NCBI RefSeq assembly: GCF_947242115.1
Contig: NC_074718.1
Location: forward strand, 46,028,199 to 46,092,198
Reading direction: 5' to 3'
Source: Biomphalaria glabrata
Lineage: Eukaryota; Mollusca; Gastropoda; Planorbidae
Length of the DNA: 64,000 bases
Shown: piece after piece, positions 1 through 10,639 of the stretch
How positions within the stretch are numbered: the stretch's first letter is position 1
How the letters are laid out: each line of letters starts with the position of its first letter
Translations under genes and position numbers: made by a program
The notes under the pieces: model-generated
What the model saw: the letters and a program-made list of their open reading frames with translations, nothing else
Told to the model about the DNA's origin: nothing
Databases searched by the model: none

Positions 1-540
1 ACATGAGAGGGAAAGAGAAAAATATAGAGAGGAAAACAGAAAAAATGAGAGAGAAAGAGAGATTGGAGCCCTGATGATACTCGACGAGAGGGAGAGAGAA
101 GGAGAGAGAGAGAGAGAGAAAGAAAGAGATAAAAAGATAGACTTGTTGACATTGTATTTATGTGTATGTGTTTGTATGAAGAGTTAGTCCCCATGGTAAG
201 AAAGTTCATACTGTGTTGTATGTAACCTGTGTTTTAGAGAGTGTTTTATGAAAGAGTCTGGTGTATCCAGCATGCAGTGTTCATAAGTGCTTTATTAGGC
301 TAATGAGTGTATCATTATTTTAAAGAAATAGAGGAAAAGAGAAAAATAGAGATAGAAAGAGAAAGATAGAGAGAAAAAGAGAGAAAGAGATTGGAGCCCC
401 ACCACAAAGAGAATCTTTCGTCATCTTCAGCCCATCCTACAAATATTCGTGCCCCTAATGACACTCGCACAGGCCCCGTCCAATGCCAACGCCGTCTCTG
501 AAGACTGCCCACCTTTTTGAAATAAATTACCATGTTTTAA
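1..540. repeat. GA-rich low-complexity tract
   Basis: Long runs of GA/GAGA and AAAG appear at 1-140 and 305-395, separated by ordinary AT-rich DNA. The open frame on the minus strand here translates the purine tract into serine/leucine/isoleucine-rich sequence and is not a gene. Nothing else is recognisable. Confidence 0.8.
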
Positions 541-1080
541 TTACTTTTTTTAAAGATTAGAAGTTGTAATACCATCTTCCAATAGAACTAGACCGTTGCA
601 ATATGACGAATTATAAAGATAGAATGTGTCCATTTCGTACACCAAAAATAGGTAATTCTTTTCATTACCTGCTGGTGTGTGAGCATTTTAAACAACACAG
701 ACTAAGGTTGGTAAAAAAAGAAAATATTATTCCAGGTCCAATGTTGAAAAATTAGCTGAACTGTTAATTTCTAAATCTGTTAAAAAAAAAAAAAAACTTA
801 AAAAAAAAATATTGGTTTATTCATAAAGTTAATTCTGCCTTTTTCAGAAGCAAAATCCTACTATATAATGTTATATTGTTATTTTAATATATACGTTTAT
901 TAAATTATTGACATCATTATTCTCATATTGTGTGTTGCTATGTCTATGGCTTAGAATGTAATTGGGTTCTAGATGACTATTTCACTGTTTGTGAATCACG
1001 TGATCTGATAGTTGCGGTATTGTTGTTCATTATTACTGTTGTAAATATACTTTAAATTACCGATTTCATTATTACTAGTC
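541..1080. other. Gene-free AT-rich DNA
   Basis: No coding similarity, RNA gene or repeat family is recognisable here. Poly-A runs lie near 780-810. Confidence 0.5.
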
Positions 1081-1085
1081 GACCG

Positions 1086-1104
1086 GCGGCGTAGCGTACG
1101 CCGC
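1086..1104. other. Short perfect GC hairpin
   Basis: GCGGCGTA and TACGCCGC are perfectly complementary around a three-base loop, inside a GC-rich patch (about 1080-1200) that contrasts with its AT-rich surroundings. A second palindrome, GGACCGGTCC, lies near 1171. The patch resembles part of a dispersed repeat, but I cannot name it. Confidence 0.5.
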
Positions 1105-1381
1105 TATTTTGCAGGGCCGAGCTTAGGCCACTGCAACCTATGCGACCACAGTGGGACACGCACTTTTATAGGACCGGTCCGGTTCTGCTATTTTGTGACA
1201 ACGTGTTAAACCCCCCCCCCCTCTTGTTTTCTCGTGGAATATCCGCAGAAATAAGAGAGTGATCTTTCCTTCACCCTTCAGCTGTTGAGGGAAGAGGAGA
1301 ATTATATATATATATAGATAGATTACTTTTCATTTATCTTAATCTTGATCATGCGTATATTGAAGTTTTTATTTTAAATAT

Positions 1382-1540
1382 CAGGTGACCGAGCCTCGCT
1401 CGGATGAATAATTTGTTAAGGAAGGATATATACCCGAAGTCATTTTGAGAATATTTTTGTACCAGGTTGCCGAACCTCGCTCTGTTAAATAATTTCGGAA
1501 GGTTATATACCCGAAGTCATTTTGGGAATATTCTTGTAAT
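1382..1540. repeat. Two-copy diverged direct repeat, about 80 bp
   Basis: Two adjacent units (about 1382-1462 and 1463-1540) share 'cgagcctcgctc'-like, 'aataattt' and 'atatacccgaagtcatttt' blocks in the same order. They differ by small indels, which suggests an old local duplication. No coding content is visible. Confidence 0.75.
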
Positions 1541-1869
1541 TACGAAAATGAACGATCGGATAAAGACTACTAATCTGAAGAGTTGTTTTAGTGTTCTGTT
1601 AGTTCTAATTGTAGGCCTAATTGTACATGTCGATTAAATTTAAAGTCTTTTAAGTCCTCCTACAGTCTAGACAAACTACAGCTCACGTCCGTCTTATAGT
1701 TTTACAATCTATCTTTTGCGTAAAACTATTGTAGGCTTACTATTATTGGCTTGGAAGAAAGTCTTTGCAATGTAACTTCTCTACGTTATAGGGTAAAACA
1801 TGCACTTAGTGACAAAGTAAAATGGCGCATTTTTTCTTATTAGACTTAAATCATGGCATTAGTTTTCTA

Positions 1870-2102
1870 AAGAAACGTTTCCGTGGGGCACCTCTGTTAC
1901 GCCAAACAATATGCTCGTTACCCATACGGGATACGTGCCCTGCCCAGCCTGACAGTCGGACTATAGGAAGTTCATACCGGCTTTTGCCATCCATCCATCC
2001 TTGTGGTACTATGGCCTGCTTTTACACATCCATCCATTCAGATCTCTCCTGGCCCTAACTCCAAGCTTTTTACCGAGGTTTATAGTTAAATCAAAAGAGG
2101 CT
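1870..2102 (-). mobile_element. LINE fragment, zinc-finger-ended family
   Basis: Read on the minus strand, 1870-1990 matches the part of the LINE found at 20200-20300 and 37420-37760 that follows the reverse transcriptase (blocks 'gggcacgtatcccgt' and 'aggtgcccca'). A piece from just after the catalytic YADD region follows at about 2040-2102. The pieces are not in the parental order. This is a dead fragment of a non-LTR retrotransposon; I do not assign a clade. Confidence 0.7.
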
Positions 2103-2519
2103 GCAGTGTACTCAAACTCGTTGACCGCTAGATGGATATCATGTTTAGTGTGAGCAAGTAAGGCGTAGAGAAGCTGTGTTATGACCAGTTCCTTTGTTTT
2201 GGTACAGGAGAGGTAGACACTGAAGCATGAACACATGGTAATAATTCACCAGCAAAATAATAATAATAATAATAAGGCTTGTCTTAGAGTCCGAAAATTA
2301 ATGAGGATTGCAGTGTACTCAAACTCGTTGACCGCTAGATGGATATCATGTTTAGTGTGAGCAAGTAAGGCGTAGAGAAGCTGTGTTATGACCAGTTCCT
2401 TTGTTTTGGTACAGGAGAGGTAGACACTGAAGCATGAACACATGGTAATAATTCACCAGCAAAATAATAATAATAATAATAAGGCTTGTCTTAGAGTCCG
2501 AAAATTAATGAGGATTGCA
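2103..2519 (-). repeat. 207-bp tandem duplication of a LINE segment
   Basis: The sequence at 2103-2309 is repeated almost identically at 2310-2519. Each unit encodes on the minus strand a decayed reverse-transcriptase stretch (LLYALLAHTKHDI, compare LLYADDCALLAHNKHDL at 36.9 kb, so the YADD aspartates are gone) and carries a short AAT run. The near identity of the copies shows that the duplication is recent compared with the LINE. Confidence 0.85.
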
Positions 2520-2645
2520 GCTGTGACCTACATATCTTGCCACATCCAGGGCAAGCATAACCATTGTCCGCGATGCTCGATTAAGATTTTCTTTTAGCGT
2601 CTGCGTCTGTCCTCGGCAGCAAATTTTCTTTTGGTCTCAAATGTG
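2520..2645 (-). mobile_element. LINE 3' end with zinc-finger coding, minus strand
   Basis: The minus strand encodes the C-terminal CPGCGK-type finger region of the same LINE family as 19850-20090: compare 'cttgccacatccagggcaag' here with 'ttgccacatccagggcaag' there. The piece is short and decayed. Confidence 0.7.
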
Positions 2646-2675
2646 TATCCGCGGCCTTTGTATAGAGGGAATTCT

Positions 2676-2895
2676 TTAAGTCCGACAGTTACGCTGGACA
2701 GAGCAGTATCCTATATGGGAGACGAATCTTAGACGAACGCATGCCAAAGGCAGTGTTTTTTTTGGTGAGCTAAAAAGTGGTTGACGTAACACCGAAACCC
2801 TTAAAAGACCAGCTTATGGCGCAAACTTGACTTAGCTGACATAGAAGAGAGCACATGGTTGCATGCAACCTCAGAACGAGACAGCTGGAGGTCAC
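2676..2895 (+). mobile_element. LINE fragment, plus strand, same family
   Basis: The plus strand carries the segment 'gagacgaa...gcatgccaaaggcagt...gctgacatagaagagagcac...agacagctggaggtca', parallel to 37673-37852. It points the opposite way to the preceding pieces, so this locus is a shuffled assembly of one LINE family or several nested insertions. Confidence 0.7.
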
Positions 2896-2899
2896 CAGC

Positions 2900-3500
2900 A
2901 AAATAAACAACAAAGTAAAAGGTATCTACACCGCTCTACACAATTAAAGTGTAAACAACTTATTAAGCACTTAAAACACAATAACTAATCATATATCGGC
3001 ACATTTAATTTCATTACTTTTCTTTCATAGTTCTATAATAAATCAATCTACATTAAGATGGTGCGCAAATGTTTCATTAGGTCTATTGATTCTTTAACTG
3101 TTTTATGTCTGTGGAATCGACAAAGGCATCGTCGTATGGGGACTGTATACATGTCTTGATGGACTTAGTACTATTGGTTGGTGAAACTATTACACTGTAC
3201 TATACTATTTTATCGTCAATGAGTGATGATTAGAACACCGCATACCAGATATTTTCTTACTAATAACTGTATTGTTTTCTTGGTGTCAACATTCAACTAC
3301 AGTGTGAACTTTGTGACATAGGAACATGGACAATTTTACCAGGAACTGATGAAGATGGGAAACATGATGATGTCCATCAAGATCAAGATATATGTTTGTT
3401 TTGTCTTTCCCCAAAATTTTGGCCATATATATTGTACAGACATGACAGTAGGGATAGTGTTTTAGACTGAAAAAAAAAAAAAATTGACAAAATTTTTTTT
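2900..3500. other. Gene-free DNA
   Basis: AT-rich with homopolymer A and T runs near 3470-3505. Short open frames here show no recognisable domain. Confidence 0.4.
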
Positions 3501-3507
3501 TTTTGAT

Positions 3508-3816
3508 AAAGGGGGGAGGAAATATGTAATGACACAAGATGCGTAGAAGTTGATGTGAATCGGGTTTTTCCTAAGTAATGTGACGAGTAAGAACAGAGTA
3601 GGATAATGAACAAGGAGAATAACGGACAAGACGCCTAAGAGGACGACGCTAGGCTAGCGACGACAGAGGACTGTGCCCTTTTTATTGTTTATTAAATTGT
3701 TGAAGTTATCAGCCTGCGTTATTAAGTATATTCTTGATTCATTCTGTTGTTGTGTCATATGGACTCGCATGCACCAGTAACATATATATACTCATCAACA
3801 AAATAGACCATCAACA
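3508..3816 (+). mobile_element. Fossil LTR with upstream purine tract
   Basis: A 292-bp sequence beginning TGTAATGACA and ending ATCAACA is repeated in the same orientation at 60542-60833 with roughly 97-98% identity by eye. A purine tract (AAAGGGGGGAGGAA) lies directly upstream, as expected before a 3' LTR. No gag-pol reading frame is seen next to it, so this is a solo or remnant LTR, probably of a Ty3/gypsy-like element. It looks recent because the two copies are so alike. Confidence 0.7.
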
Positions 3817-4077
3817 GATGTTTGCAAAGAAATATTTTAGTGTACTGCGGTAAGCCTAGTGACGTAAGCAGCGTTTTTCCCGTTTACGTCATGGAAAATT
3901 TTCATTCATAAAACATTCTAGCCAAAACTAATTTTTCGATAATGAGGCATTTTCAAACCGATATAACGGTCGACCTCGAGTTTTCCCGATGTGGCCAATG
4001 AGTTGAGAATTTTTTTCTCACTATTATGCACATACCATGAACTTTTAAAGAAAATCGTTAGAGCCGTTTTCGAAATA

Positions 4078-4134
4078 AAATTTATATATATATATAAATA
4101 TAAATATATATACATACATACATACATACATACA
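4078..4134. repeat. TA/CATA microsatellite
   Basis: (TA)n passes into (CATA)n after a conserved-looking tail that includes 'cgttagagccgttttcg'. It may be the simple-repeat end of an unidentified transposon. Confidence 0.6.
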
Positions 4135-4382
4135 AGAATTGCTCGCTTAAGAGTATAGGATTGACTGCTTCAGTAGCACTTGTGCTTAGCGACGAAACAA
4201 ATCACATTATTAAATTGTTAAAAAAAATAATTTATTATTGTAGTAATGCAATGTTGTTTTTTTTTAATAAGAAAAAGAAATGTAAAAATTATTATTAAAT
4301 CTAAAAAAAACCAAAGAAATGATAATCGATTTTCGTAGGGACAAGAAGGGAAATGATATTTTGTTTCTGTAGCTGGAGAGAC

Positions 4383-5036
4383 TATTGAAATTGTGCAAAC
4401 CTTTAAATACCTTGGTACTATCCTAGACAATAAACTAAATTTTACTGCAAATACTGATTATATCAGCAAAAAAGGGCAGCAAAGATTACGACTACTAAGA
4501 AAACTGTCCTCGTTTAATGTTAGCGAAAAGGCCTTGGCTATGTTTTATCACGCTCACATCTGCAATATTTTAAGTTTCAATATCACTGCCTGGTATGGCA
4601 ATCTGAGCATTAAAAATAAAAATAAACTTAATAGAATCCTAAATGCTGCTGGCAAAATCATTGGCAAAAAACAAACCCCATTTGGGCAGTTGTTTGAGAC
4701 AAACATCTATAAAAAAGCTAACAAGATCCTCGAAATAAAGAATCACCCTTTGTGTCAGGACTTTGTGATTTTACCATCACAAAAGAGATACAAGACACCG
4801 ATAGCAAAGACAAACAGACACAAACACTCTTTTGTTCCCCTGGCAATCAAATCATTAAATAAGAACAATCTGGTATAAACTTTGTCACATGTAAATTATG
4901 AGTGAGTCTGGTGTGAATGTACACTTTGGTTTCTTATAGTTATAATGTTTTTTGTTTGGTGTAATGCACAAATTGTAAGACAAATTTCCTTACGGATAAT
5001 AAAGATTATTATTATTATTATTATTATTATTATTTC
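4383..5036 (+). mobile_element. CR1/Rex1-like LINE, 3' end
   Basis: The open frame 4393-4878 (161 codons) encodes the C-terminal part of a non-LTR reverse transcriptase: FKYLGTILDNKLNF, then a KKGQQRLRLLRKLSSF segment and AWYGNLSIKNKNKLNRI. These blocks are typical of the region after the catalytic palm in CR1, L2 and Rex1-type elements. A short 3' UTR follows and the copy ends in an (ATT)n run at about 5008-5034, the usual simple-repeat tail of this group. The 5' part, with endonuclease and catalytic FADD, is absent: a typical 5'-truncated copy. The frame is open across the whole fragment, so it is not very old. A more decayed copy lies at 33.0 kb, and an N-terminal piece of a related element at 59.1 kb. 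Confidence 0.8.
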
Positions 5037-5354
5037 CCCCCCCCCCCCAAAGGGTTGTAGTAGCAAAGGGAGGATACTAGGATCAATCCATAATTCGTGG
5101 ATTATTTACCCTGTCTATTTGCAGTGTTTAACTAATCTCCATCGTTTAAAGATCAACATGTTTAAGAGAGTCTCAATTTTAGAATAATTTTGTTTCAAAT
5201 AATGTTGCTATTGATGTCTAGATGACACACTGTACAGTAACTGTTAATAATTATTGTTTAAATAAAAAAAATAATTCAGAAATTTTATAAATGATGTCAT
5301 GCATTTTTAATTTTTCTTTTTTTCTTCTTTTCTTTCATTCTAAAGAGAAAAATA

Positions 5355-5435
5355 ATTAGGCAGTACGAGGATCGAACCCACACGCTGTAGCATGACGCTA
5401 TAATAACTTAGTTAACCAGCCATACTACTAAAAAG
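5355..5435 (-). other. tRNA-like sequence, probably a SINE head
   Basis: The minus strand contains 'tggctggttaactaagt' (A-box-like) and 'gggttcgatcc' (B-box). The outer arms do not pair as an acceptor stem, so this is a decayed tRNA or SINE head rather than a tRNA gene. Confidence 0.45.
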
Positions 5436-5448
5436 TAAAAAAGTAGTT

Positions 5449-5600
5449 ACCCTTTCAGACCATGCGGTTTATAGGGAAGATGATGTTCAGGTCATATATA
5501 TCTTAAGCCAACGGTTTACGAGAGTGTCATGTGGCCAGCAAAACGATCAGCCTCTACTTCCCTCAACTAGAGTCATTAGAGTTGGGTGGACTCTGAATGC
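5449..5600 (-). mobile_element. SINE family A, partial, minus strand
   Basis: Blocks 'gtcatgtggccagca' and 'agttgggtggactc' match the reverse complement of the complete copy at 24314-24575. The tRNA head is missing. Confidence 0.75.
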
Positions 5601-5997
5601 AGAGCTAGAGGGAAGGATCCTAGCAATGAAATTGAGATGCTACTAAAAGATCCTAGGTATCACATACAAAGACCTCATCACAAATGAAGAGATTAGGATT
5701 AGCACTGCGAATGCACCCCACGATAACTTGCTAACTACTTTCAATAAAACGCAAACTAAAACTCTATGGCCATATCACAATATCCTCAGGGCTTGTAAAT
5801 GCCTTCCTTCAGGGAAAAGTACCAGGTAAAAAAAAAGAAGAAACAGATGGAGAAAGAAGAAGGCAACATCAAAGAATGGACGTGCTTGTCATTGAAAGAG
5901 ATTTTATCCAAGGCACAAACAGAGACGATCTATTGGTCTAAACTGGGTCAAAGGTCAATGTTGAGGTCTTCTATAACGATTGGACTCGATTAACTAC

Positions 5998-6059
5998 CCA
6001 CTTTTAGACTTTGCGGTCTACATGGCAAATGATATAGAGATTATTTTTCTTTGACAAAC
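5998..6059 (-). mobile_element. SINE family A, piece left of the transposon
   Basis: 'agactttgcggtctacatgg' and the following bases match the tail of SINE A. The rest of this SINE resumes at 9590, so the 6060-9589 transposon inserted into it. Confidence 0.7.
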
Positions 6060-6697
6060 GGGGGATGCACAATGAAATTTCAATTTTTGTAATTTACAGA
6101 TAAATAGAAAAGCTTTATGCATGACTTGATAGAACATATAGAGACATGAGTAACCATACACATTTTATGAGTGTAGCCTTTTGGGTTGCTATGGAAATGG
6201 CGGCCATCTTGAAAATAAACAATGTTTACAAAATTCTTAAAATATTCTAAAGTACTCAAAATTTTTTAAATTTTTTGATTGCACCTGATAGATATTTGAA
6301 TCCCATAGGTAACTGGCTAATTTTGTTTTGAAAATTATTACTGGTTTAATTTTTATGAATTTTTAAAATTTTTATTTTTTTCCGACCCCATTTTTCATCT
6401 GAGGTCACATCATTATTTTTATTTTTTAATGAAATTTATTATACATATTGAAAATTTTTGCAGCCTATTACCTATGATATACTATCAATAAACTACATGT
6501 GAAAAATTATTAGTCTAACTTATACAGAACTAAAGATTTTGAGATTCTTGTGGACAACATGCACCTAAAAATACATTTTGAGAAAAACGCATTTAAAGTT
6601 TTTAAAATGATATAAAATATTTATTGTAACCATAAAAATGAAAAAAAAGGGAATATTTACATAAAACAACATAATAGATAATAAAAAAAACAAAAAA

Positions 6698-9012
6698 CTA
6701 TTCATTAAAATGGCCTGATTGATAGGTTGGACCTTCTAGAACCTCTGCCCGGTGCTCATGCTCAATTCTTCGTTTTTTCAAGTTTTTTCTCCTGGACACT
6801 AATGCGATTGATTTTCTTTTTCTAACAAGCTGTAGTTTGACATTTTGCTTTTTCTCACTAGAAGAAATGTTCTTTAGTGTCCAGGGAATGCCTAATATGT
6901 CAAAAACTGATCTGATGCCAACAGGTCCATTATTGAAGGCTAAAACAGCAAGGTATGTCGCAGCCCTTACCGTTTTTAATGTTGCGAATTCTGTTTTGGG
7001 GCATCTTTGCCAAATGAGGGAATGAAAAGATTCATTGGCGTTTTGTGTTCCCATTCTAGAACATCTTTTTAACAGATCTGTGTCTGTTAGTCTTTTCATT
7101 ATAGGAAATAACAGTTTACCTATTTCTGATGTGATGGTCTGATTGTGTTTTTTATATGGCTGTTTTAGTGCCTCTGATCTCATAAAGTGACACCAAGATG
7201 TAGCGCCATCAGGACACAACCTGTGGTTATGATCTAGGTCTGAGCTCATCATATGAAAAAATGAGAGCCCATAACAGCCAGCTTCATTTTTTGAATGCCG
7301 GGAGCATTTTGGCGCAGAGCTTTGGAATAGTAATTTGTAATTTTTTCAATTTTTGGCTTTGTAAGCCTATAATTTAGTTCTTTTTTGTTAGACATTTTTA
7401 AATTGTTCAAAGCATTAAACATTCTTTTTGAGATGTGGTTAATGCAGTCCTCTTTTAAGATTTCTACATCATATCCTGAGTTGGTAATGGCAGATGAATG
7501 CGATTTACTATCGCCATCACACAGCATCGTGCCACAAACAAGTTTTCTGGATGCCACAGAGCGCGAAAAGATTTTGGATGCTGCTGCGGCCTCCATTGCA
7601 TTTGCTGAGCCACTGAAGTTTTTTTGACACATATGCTTAGAGGCATCAAAGTTTAGTTCTGCAGAGTTTGAATCACAAACATGGCAATAATTTGATAGGA
7701 CTTCGGTGTCGATGACGAGTCCAGTATCAAAATCAATAACTGTGCCAATTCCTGAATGAGATGAGTGGCCCCTTTTATGCCAAGTCCCATCGAAAGAAAC
7801 TGTAATAACAGGACAGCCTGTTGAACTTATTCTTTCATCTGTAGTTAGAGGTTGTGAAATGTTTCTTCCATGCACAACAGCAGATGCCCTAATCATACAT
7901 TCTTCACCAGCTTCAATTATAGCAGTATTGACTATGTTAGCTAGATTGTTATAAGTATTTCTGTGCATGCAGGGCATACTCATAAGTCCACAAAACCTAT
8001 CAAATTTAGAATGCGAGATTCCAGATTCTTTTAATGCAGCGACAGCGCGGACATTAATATCCAGATGAACATCATTACTTTTTTTTGAGGTCCAGTCGGA
8101 CCACAAATATGTTTCACAATTTAGGCATTTGATTTTAATCAAATGAGCCATGCCTTTTGATTGTGTGATGCACATAGTTAATTTGTTGTCAAAGCAATGT
8201 GGACAGCACAACAAGGAGACCATTGTGGTCAATTGCATTGAATTCATCATGACGTATATGAAATCTTCAGGCAGCCTCTTATTGGTGTTATCAGCGTTAG
8301 TAACTGCAGTTAGGGATATTTTTCGCTCAGCTGCACTTGCAGGCTGTGTTGTTGCTGCTTCAGATCCAGCTGTATCCAAAACAGAGCTGCAAACAAATAA
8401 AAAATAAATTAGAGGGTCTTTAAAAAAAAATTCAATAGTATGAAAGTACACGTCACATCTATCACAACATGAAGATTATTTTAAATTTTATAATGCATTT
8501 TAGAAATCATATATTGTATTAATCATAAAAAGTAAAGAATGTATAGAGACATGTTACATGTAATGTAGATCTATATATGACAATATGTACAAGATCTAAA
8601 AAAAACCAACTAAGACCAAGACTTGAGTTGAAGTTGAAGTCCTACAATACTGTTCAATACATCATCATACATGATAATCTAATCTCTAGAGATTATCTAG
8701 TTCTAATGTGATCTATGCTCCTAATATAGACTAGATCTATAAAAGGATAGATCTCTATGTTTGCAATCATTTTCATGATATTTATTTAATGTCTATAGAA
8801 TCTAGATTCTAGATCTAGATGTGATTCATTGGATAAACACGTTGTCGAACTCAAAGAGCCAAGGTTTCATTATTTTATGTGTCAGCACACGCTTGTCTAG
8901 TAAATAAAAAAAAAAGCAAACTCTAGATCTAGACTTACCTTTGTAATTGTGCATTTGTCTTTGAAGCATGTCGTCCTCTGGGCTTACAGTAACGTTTTTT
9001 CTTTCCAAACAT
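6698..9012 (-). CDS. Mutator-like transposase, two exons
   Basis: The likely product is the enzyme that cuts and rejoins the ends of the 6060-9589 element. Exon 1 (9012-8939) starts at ATG and encodes a basic N-terminus, MFGKKKRYCKPRGRHASKTN. Its donor is GTAAGT. The acceptor TTTGTTTGCAG gives exon 2 from 8386, and the phases join as AG+C without a break. The exon 2 product has two CxxC pairs (CCPHC and KCLNC, zinc-ribbon-like), then the catalytic DGTW block near SFDGTWHKRGHSSHSG, a CDGDSKSH block (second Asp), INHISKRM, then CPDGATSWC and QNANESFHSLIW (candidate catalytic Glu), and a lysine/arginine-rich C-terminus. The total would be about 587 residues. The frame shifts by one base at about 7255-7260, in a T run within ...SHFF/MMSS...; one more T would keep it open. 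This is either assembly error or a recent inactivating change. The family name (Pfam 'Mutator-like transposase domain') is from memory. Confidence 0.8.
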
Positions 9013-9129
9013 ATAACCTTTTGTTGGCATTTCTGAGTTTCAATAATGAATCGATTGTTGATGTGATGAAAGTTTACAGAAGAAGGACCGGTTCACGTCA
9101 TGTGCGTGCATACTTGTTGTTACGGAAGC

Positions 9130-9195
9130 TTTTTCAGTGCGCATGCGTGTATGTACAGTAACCGGAGAAGCTTTGATGGTGCGCATGCGTAAATA
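9130..9195 (-). promoter_or_regulatory. Two NRF1-like palindromes upstream of the transposase
   Basis: TGCGCATGCG occurs at 9138-9147 and again at 9180-9189, 42 bp apart and about 125-180 bp upstream of the transposase ATG. The core matches the known NRF1 site (YGCGCAYGCGCR). It is a rare CpG-rich word in this AT-rich window, so it probably belongs to the element's promoter. Function is inferred. Confidence 0.55.
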
Positions 9196-9589
9196 TGGCT
9201 TAGTGGGTGTGTATATGAGGATATAGGGAAAAAAAAGAGGTAGTGACGTATTTTGAAAGTTTATTGCAGTACTATTTATTTATAGAATGAGAAACCATGC
9301 ACATAATCGGAACTAGAAAAGTAGACCTTTGTATCGATACCATCTGTTAGGGATGTGAGCGTACATTAGCTTATCAACTATAGCTTACAAAATGTTGATT
9401 TTTCACCAAAACATCAAAATTTTGCTTATATATCTACATTTAAAATACAAAATTGATGTATAAAACGTATTTTTTTTAGTATTCTGATAGGGAATTCGTA
9501 TTCTAGACATTTTAAACTATTAAAATCAAATAATTTTAAAATATCGATATTTTTGACCTAAATCTATGTTTTCTCACTGTGCATCCCCC

Positions 9590-9690
9590 TTAACGAAAGA
9601 GGGTGTCATGTGGCTGACAAACGATCAACAGCCTTAATTTATCCCAGCTAATGTCAGGTACCTATTATAGTTGGATGGACTCATAGGTGT
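9590..9690 (-). mobile_element. SINE family A, middle piece
   Basis: 'ttaacgaaagagggtgtcatgtggc' up to 'ggactcataggtgt' continues the SINE broken at 6059. It is interrupted again at 9690. Confidence 0.75.
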
Positions 9691-9868
9691 GCTAATATTA
9701 GAAGATATTACGTCATTGTTTGTTGTTTATGTTTTATGCGAAAGCAAAGAATCGGACGGAAATAAAAGTTAGTTATATATGTCTACCTTGATAAATACAG
9801 TCTCGTTATTATCATTATTAATTAGTAAGGTCTACAGTAATTTATTATTAATCTGTGACAACAGAACA
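9691..9868. mobile_element. 178-bp insertion with 8-bp target duplication
   Basis: ATAGGTGT flanks the insert on both sides (9683-9690 and 9869-9876), and the SINE reads on without loss. If the ends are drawn one base earlier the insert begins TG and ends CA. It has no coding content. It could be a hAT-type miniature element or a small solo repeat. Confidence 0.65.
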
Positions 9869-9960
9869 ATAGGTGTCCTAAAAAATCCCGAAATTAAAAA
9901 ACCAAGCCTTCACCGAGATTCGAACCTGAGACCACTCATCCCCCACGGCCACATAGTAGG
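9869..9960 (-). mobile_element. SINE family A, tRNA-head piece
   Basis: 'tcctaaaaaatcccgaaatt' and 'ttcaccgagattcgaacctg' (the B-box region on the minus strand) complete the SINE that began at 5998. Confidence 0.75.
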
Positions 9961-10059
9961 CCTATTTTTTTTTAAAGAAATCGTTAAATTGTCTGTGCTG
10001 GATCAACTATCTTGCATAGACAGTAACAACTGACAGTAAATGACTTTCAAAACACATAT

Positions 10060-10200
10060 AATGTATAGAGGTGTATGTTTTACAAGTTTCGGATGTTCTT
10101 TTCAATATGAAGTTTATTACATCCTACGGCGTTGGTGGGGTGGCGGGCGAGGTTCAAACTATGCACGAGTGAGACAACAGAGCGCATAACACAAAACCTG
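10060..10200 (-). mobile_element. SINE family B, diverged, minus strand
   Basis: 'tttcggatgttcttt' followed by 'ggcgggcgaggttcaaactatgc' matches the order seen at 10640-10870 and, reversed, at 53072-53245. The B-box-like GGTTCAAAC is present but the family consensus is eroded. Confidence 0.55.
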
Positions 10201-10306
10201 ACAACCAAATGTTCACATTTGATATCCCATGAAACGTTCTTGCTGGGAGAGAGAGAGAGAGAGAGAGCTTATAGAAATATACTGGCCTACAAACAGACGG
10301 AAGTAC

Positions 10307-10500
<194 letters not shown>

Positions 10501-10639
10501 AACATGAAAAAGACATGTCGTGGAAATCAACATGCATGCCCTCAGGCCTGTCTACCAGGTCAAGTGAGACCATGGGATAGAAATGTTGTACACATAGCAC
10601 TGGCTTAACGAGTTCTCTATTGAACTCCTGGAGAGTAGT

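Larger units (their letters stand above)
6060..9589 (-). mobile_element. Mutator-like DNA transposon, near complete
   Basis: A 3.53-kb element bounded by inverted repeats: GGGGGATGCACAATGA at 6060-6075 and the complement of GGGGGATGCACAGTGA at 9574-9589 (15 of 16 match). It carries one transposase gene on the minus strand, a 3' region of about 630 bp and a 5' region of about 580 bp. It interrupts a SINE, which fixes the boundaries from outside. A clear target-site duplication is not visible: the left flank ends ...ACAAAC and the right begins TTAACG. The right flank is TTAA-like, so a TTAA-targeting group such as Kolobok remains possible, but the transposase motifs look Mutator-like to me. Confidence 0.8.

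Noticed and set aside
315-533. Minus-strand 72-codon frame
   Set aside because: It translates a GA-rich tract and has no domain or homology signal.
8150-8407. Plus-strand frame opposite the transposase
   Set aside because: Antisense shadow of exon 2; no independent support.
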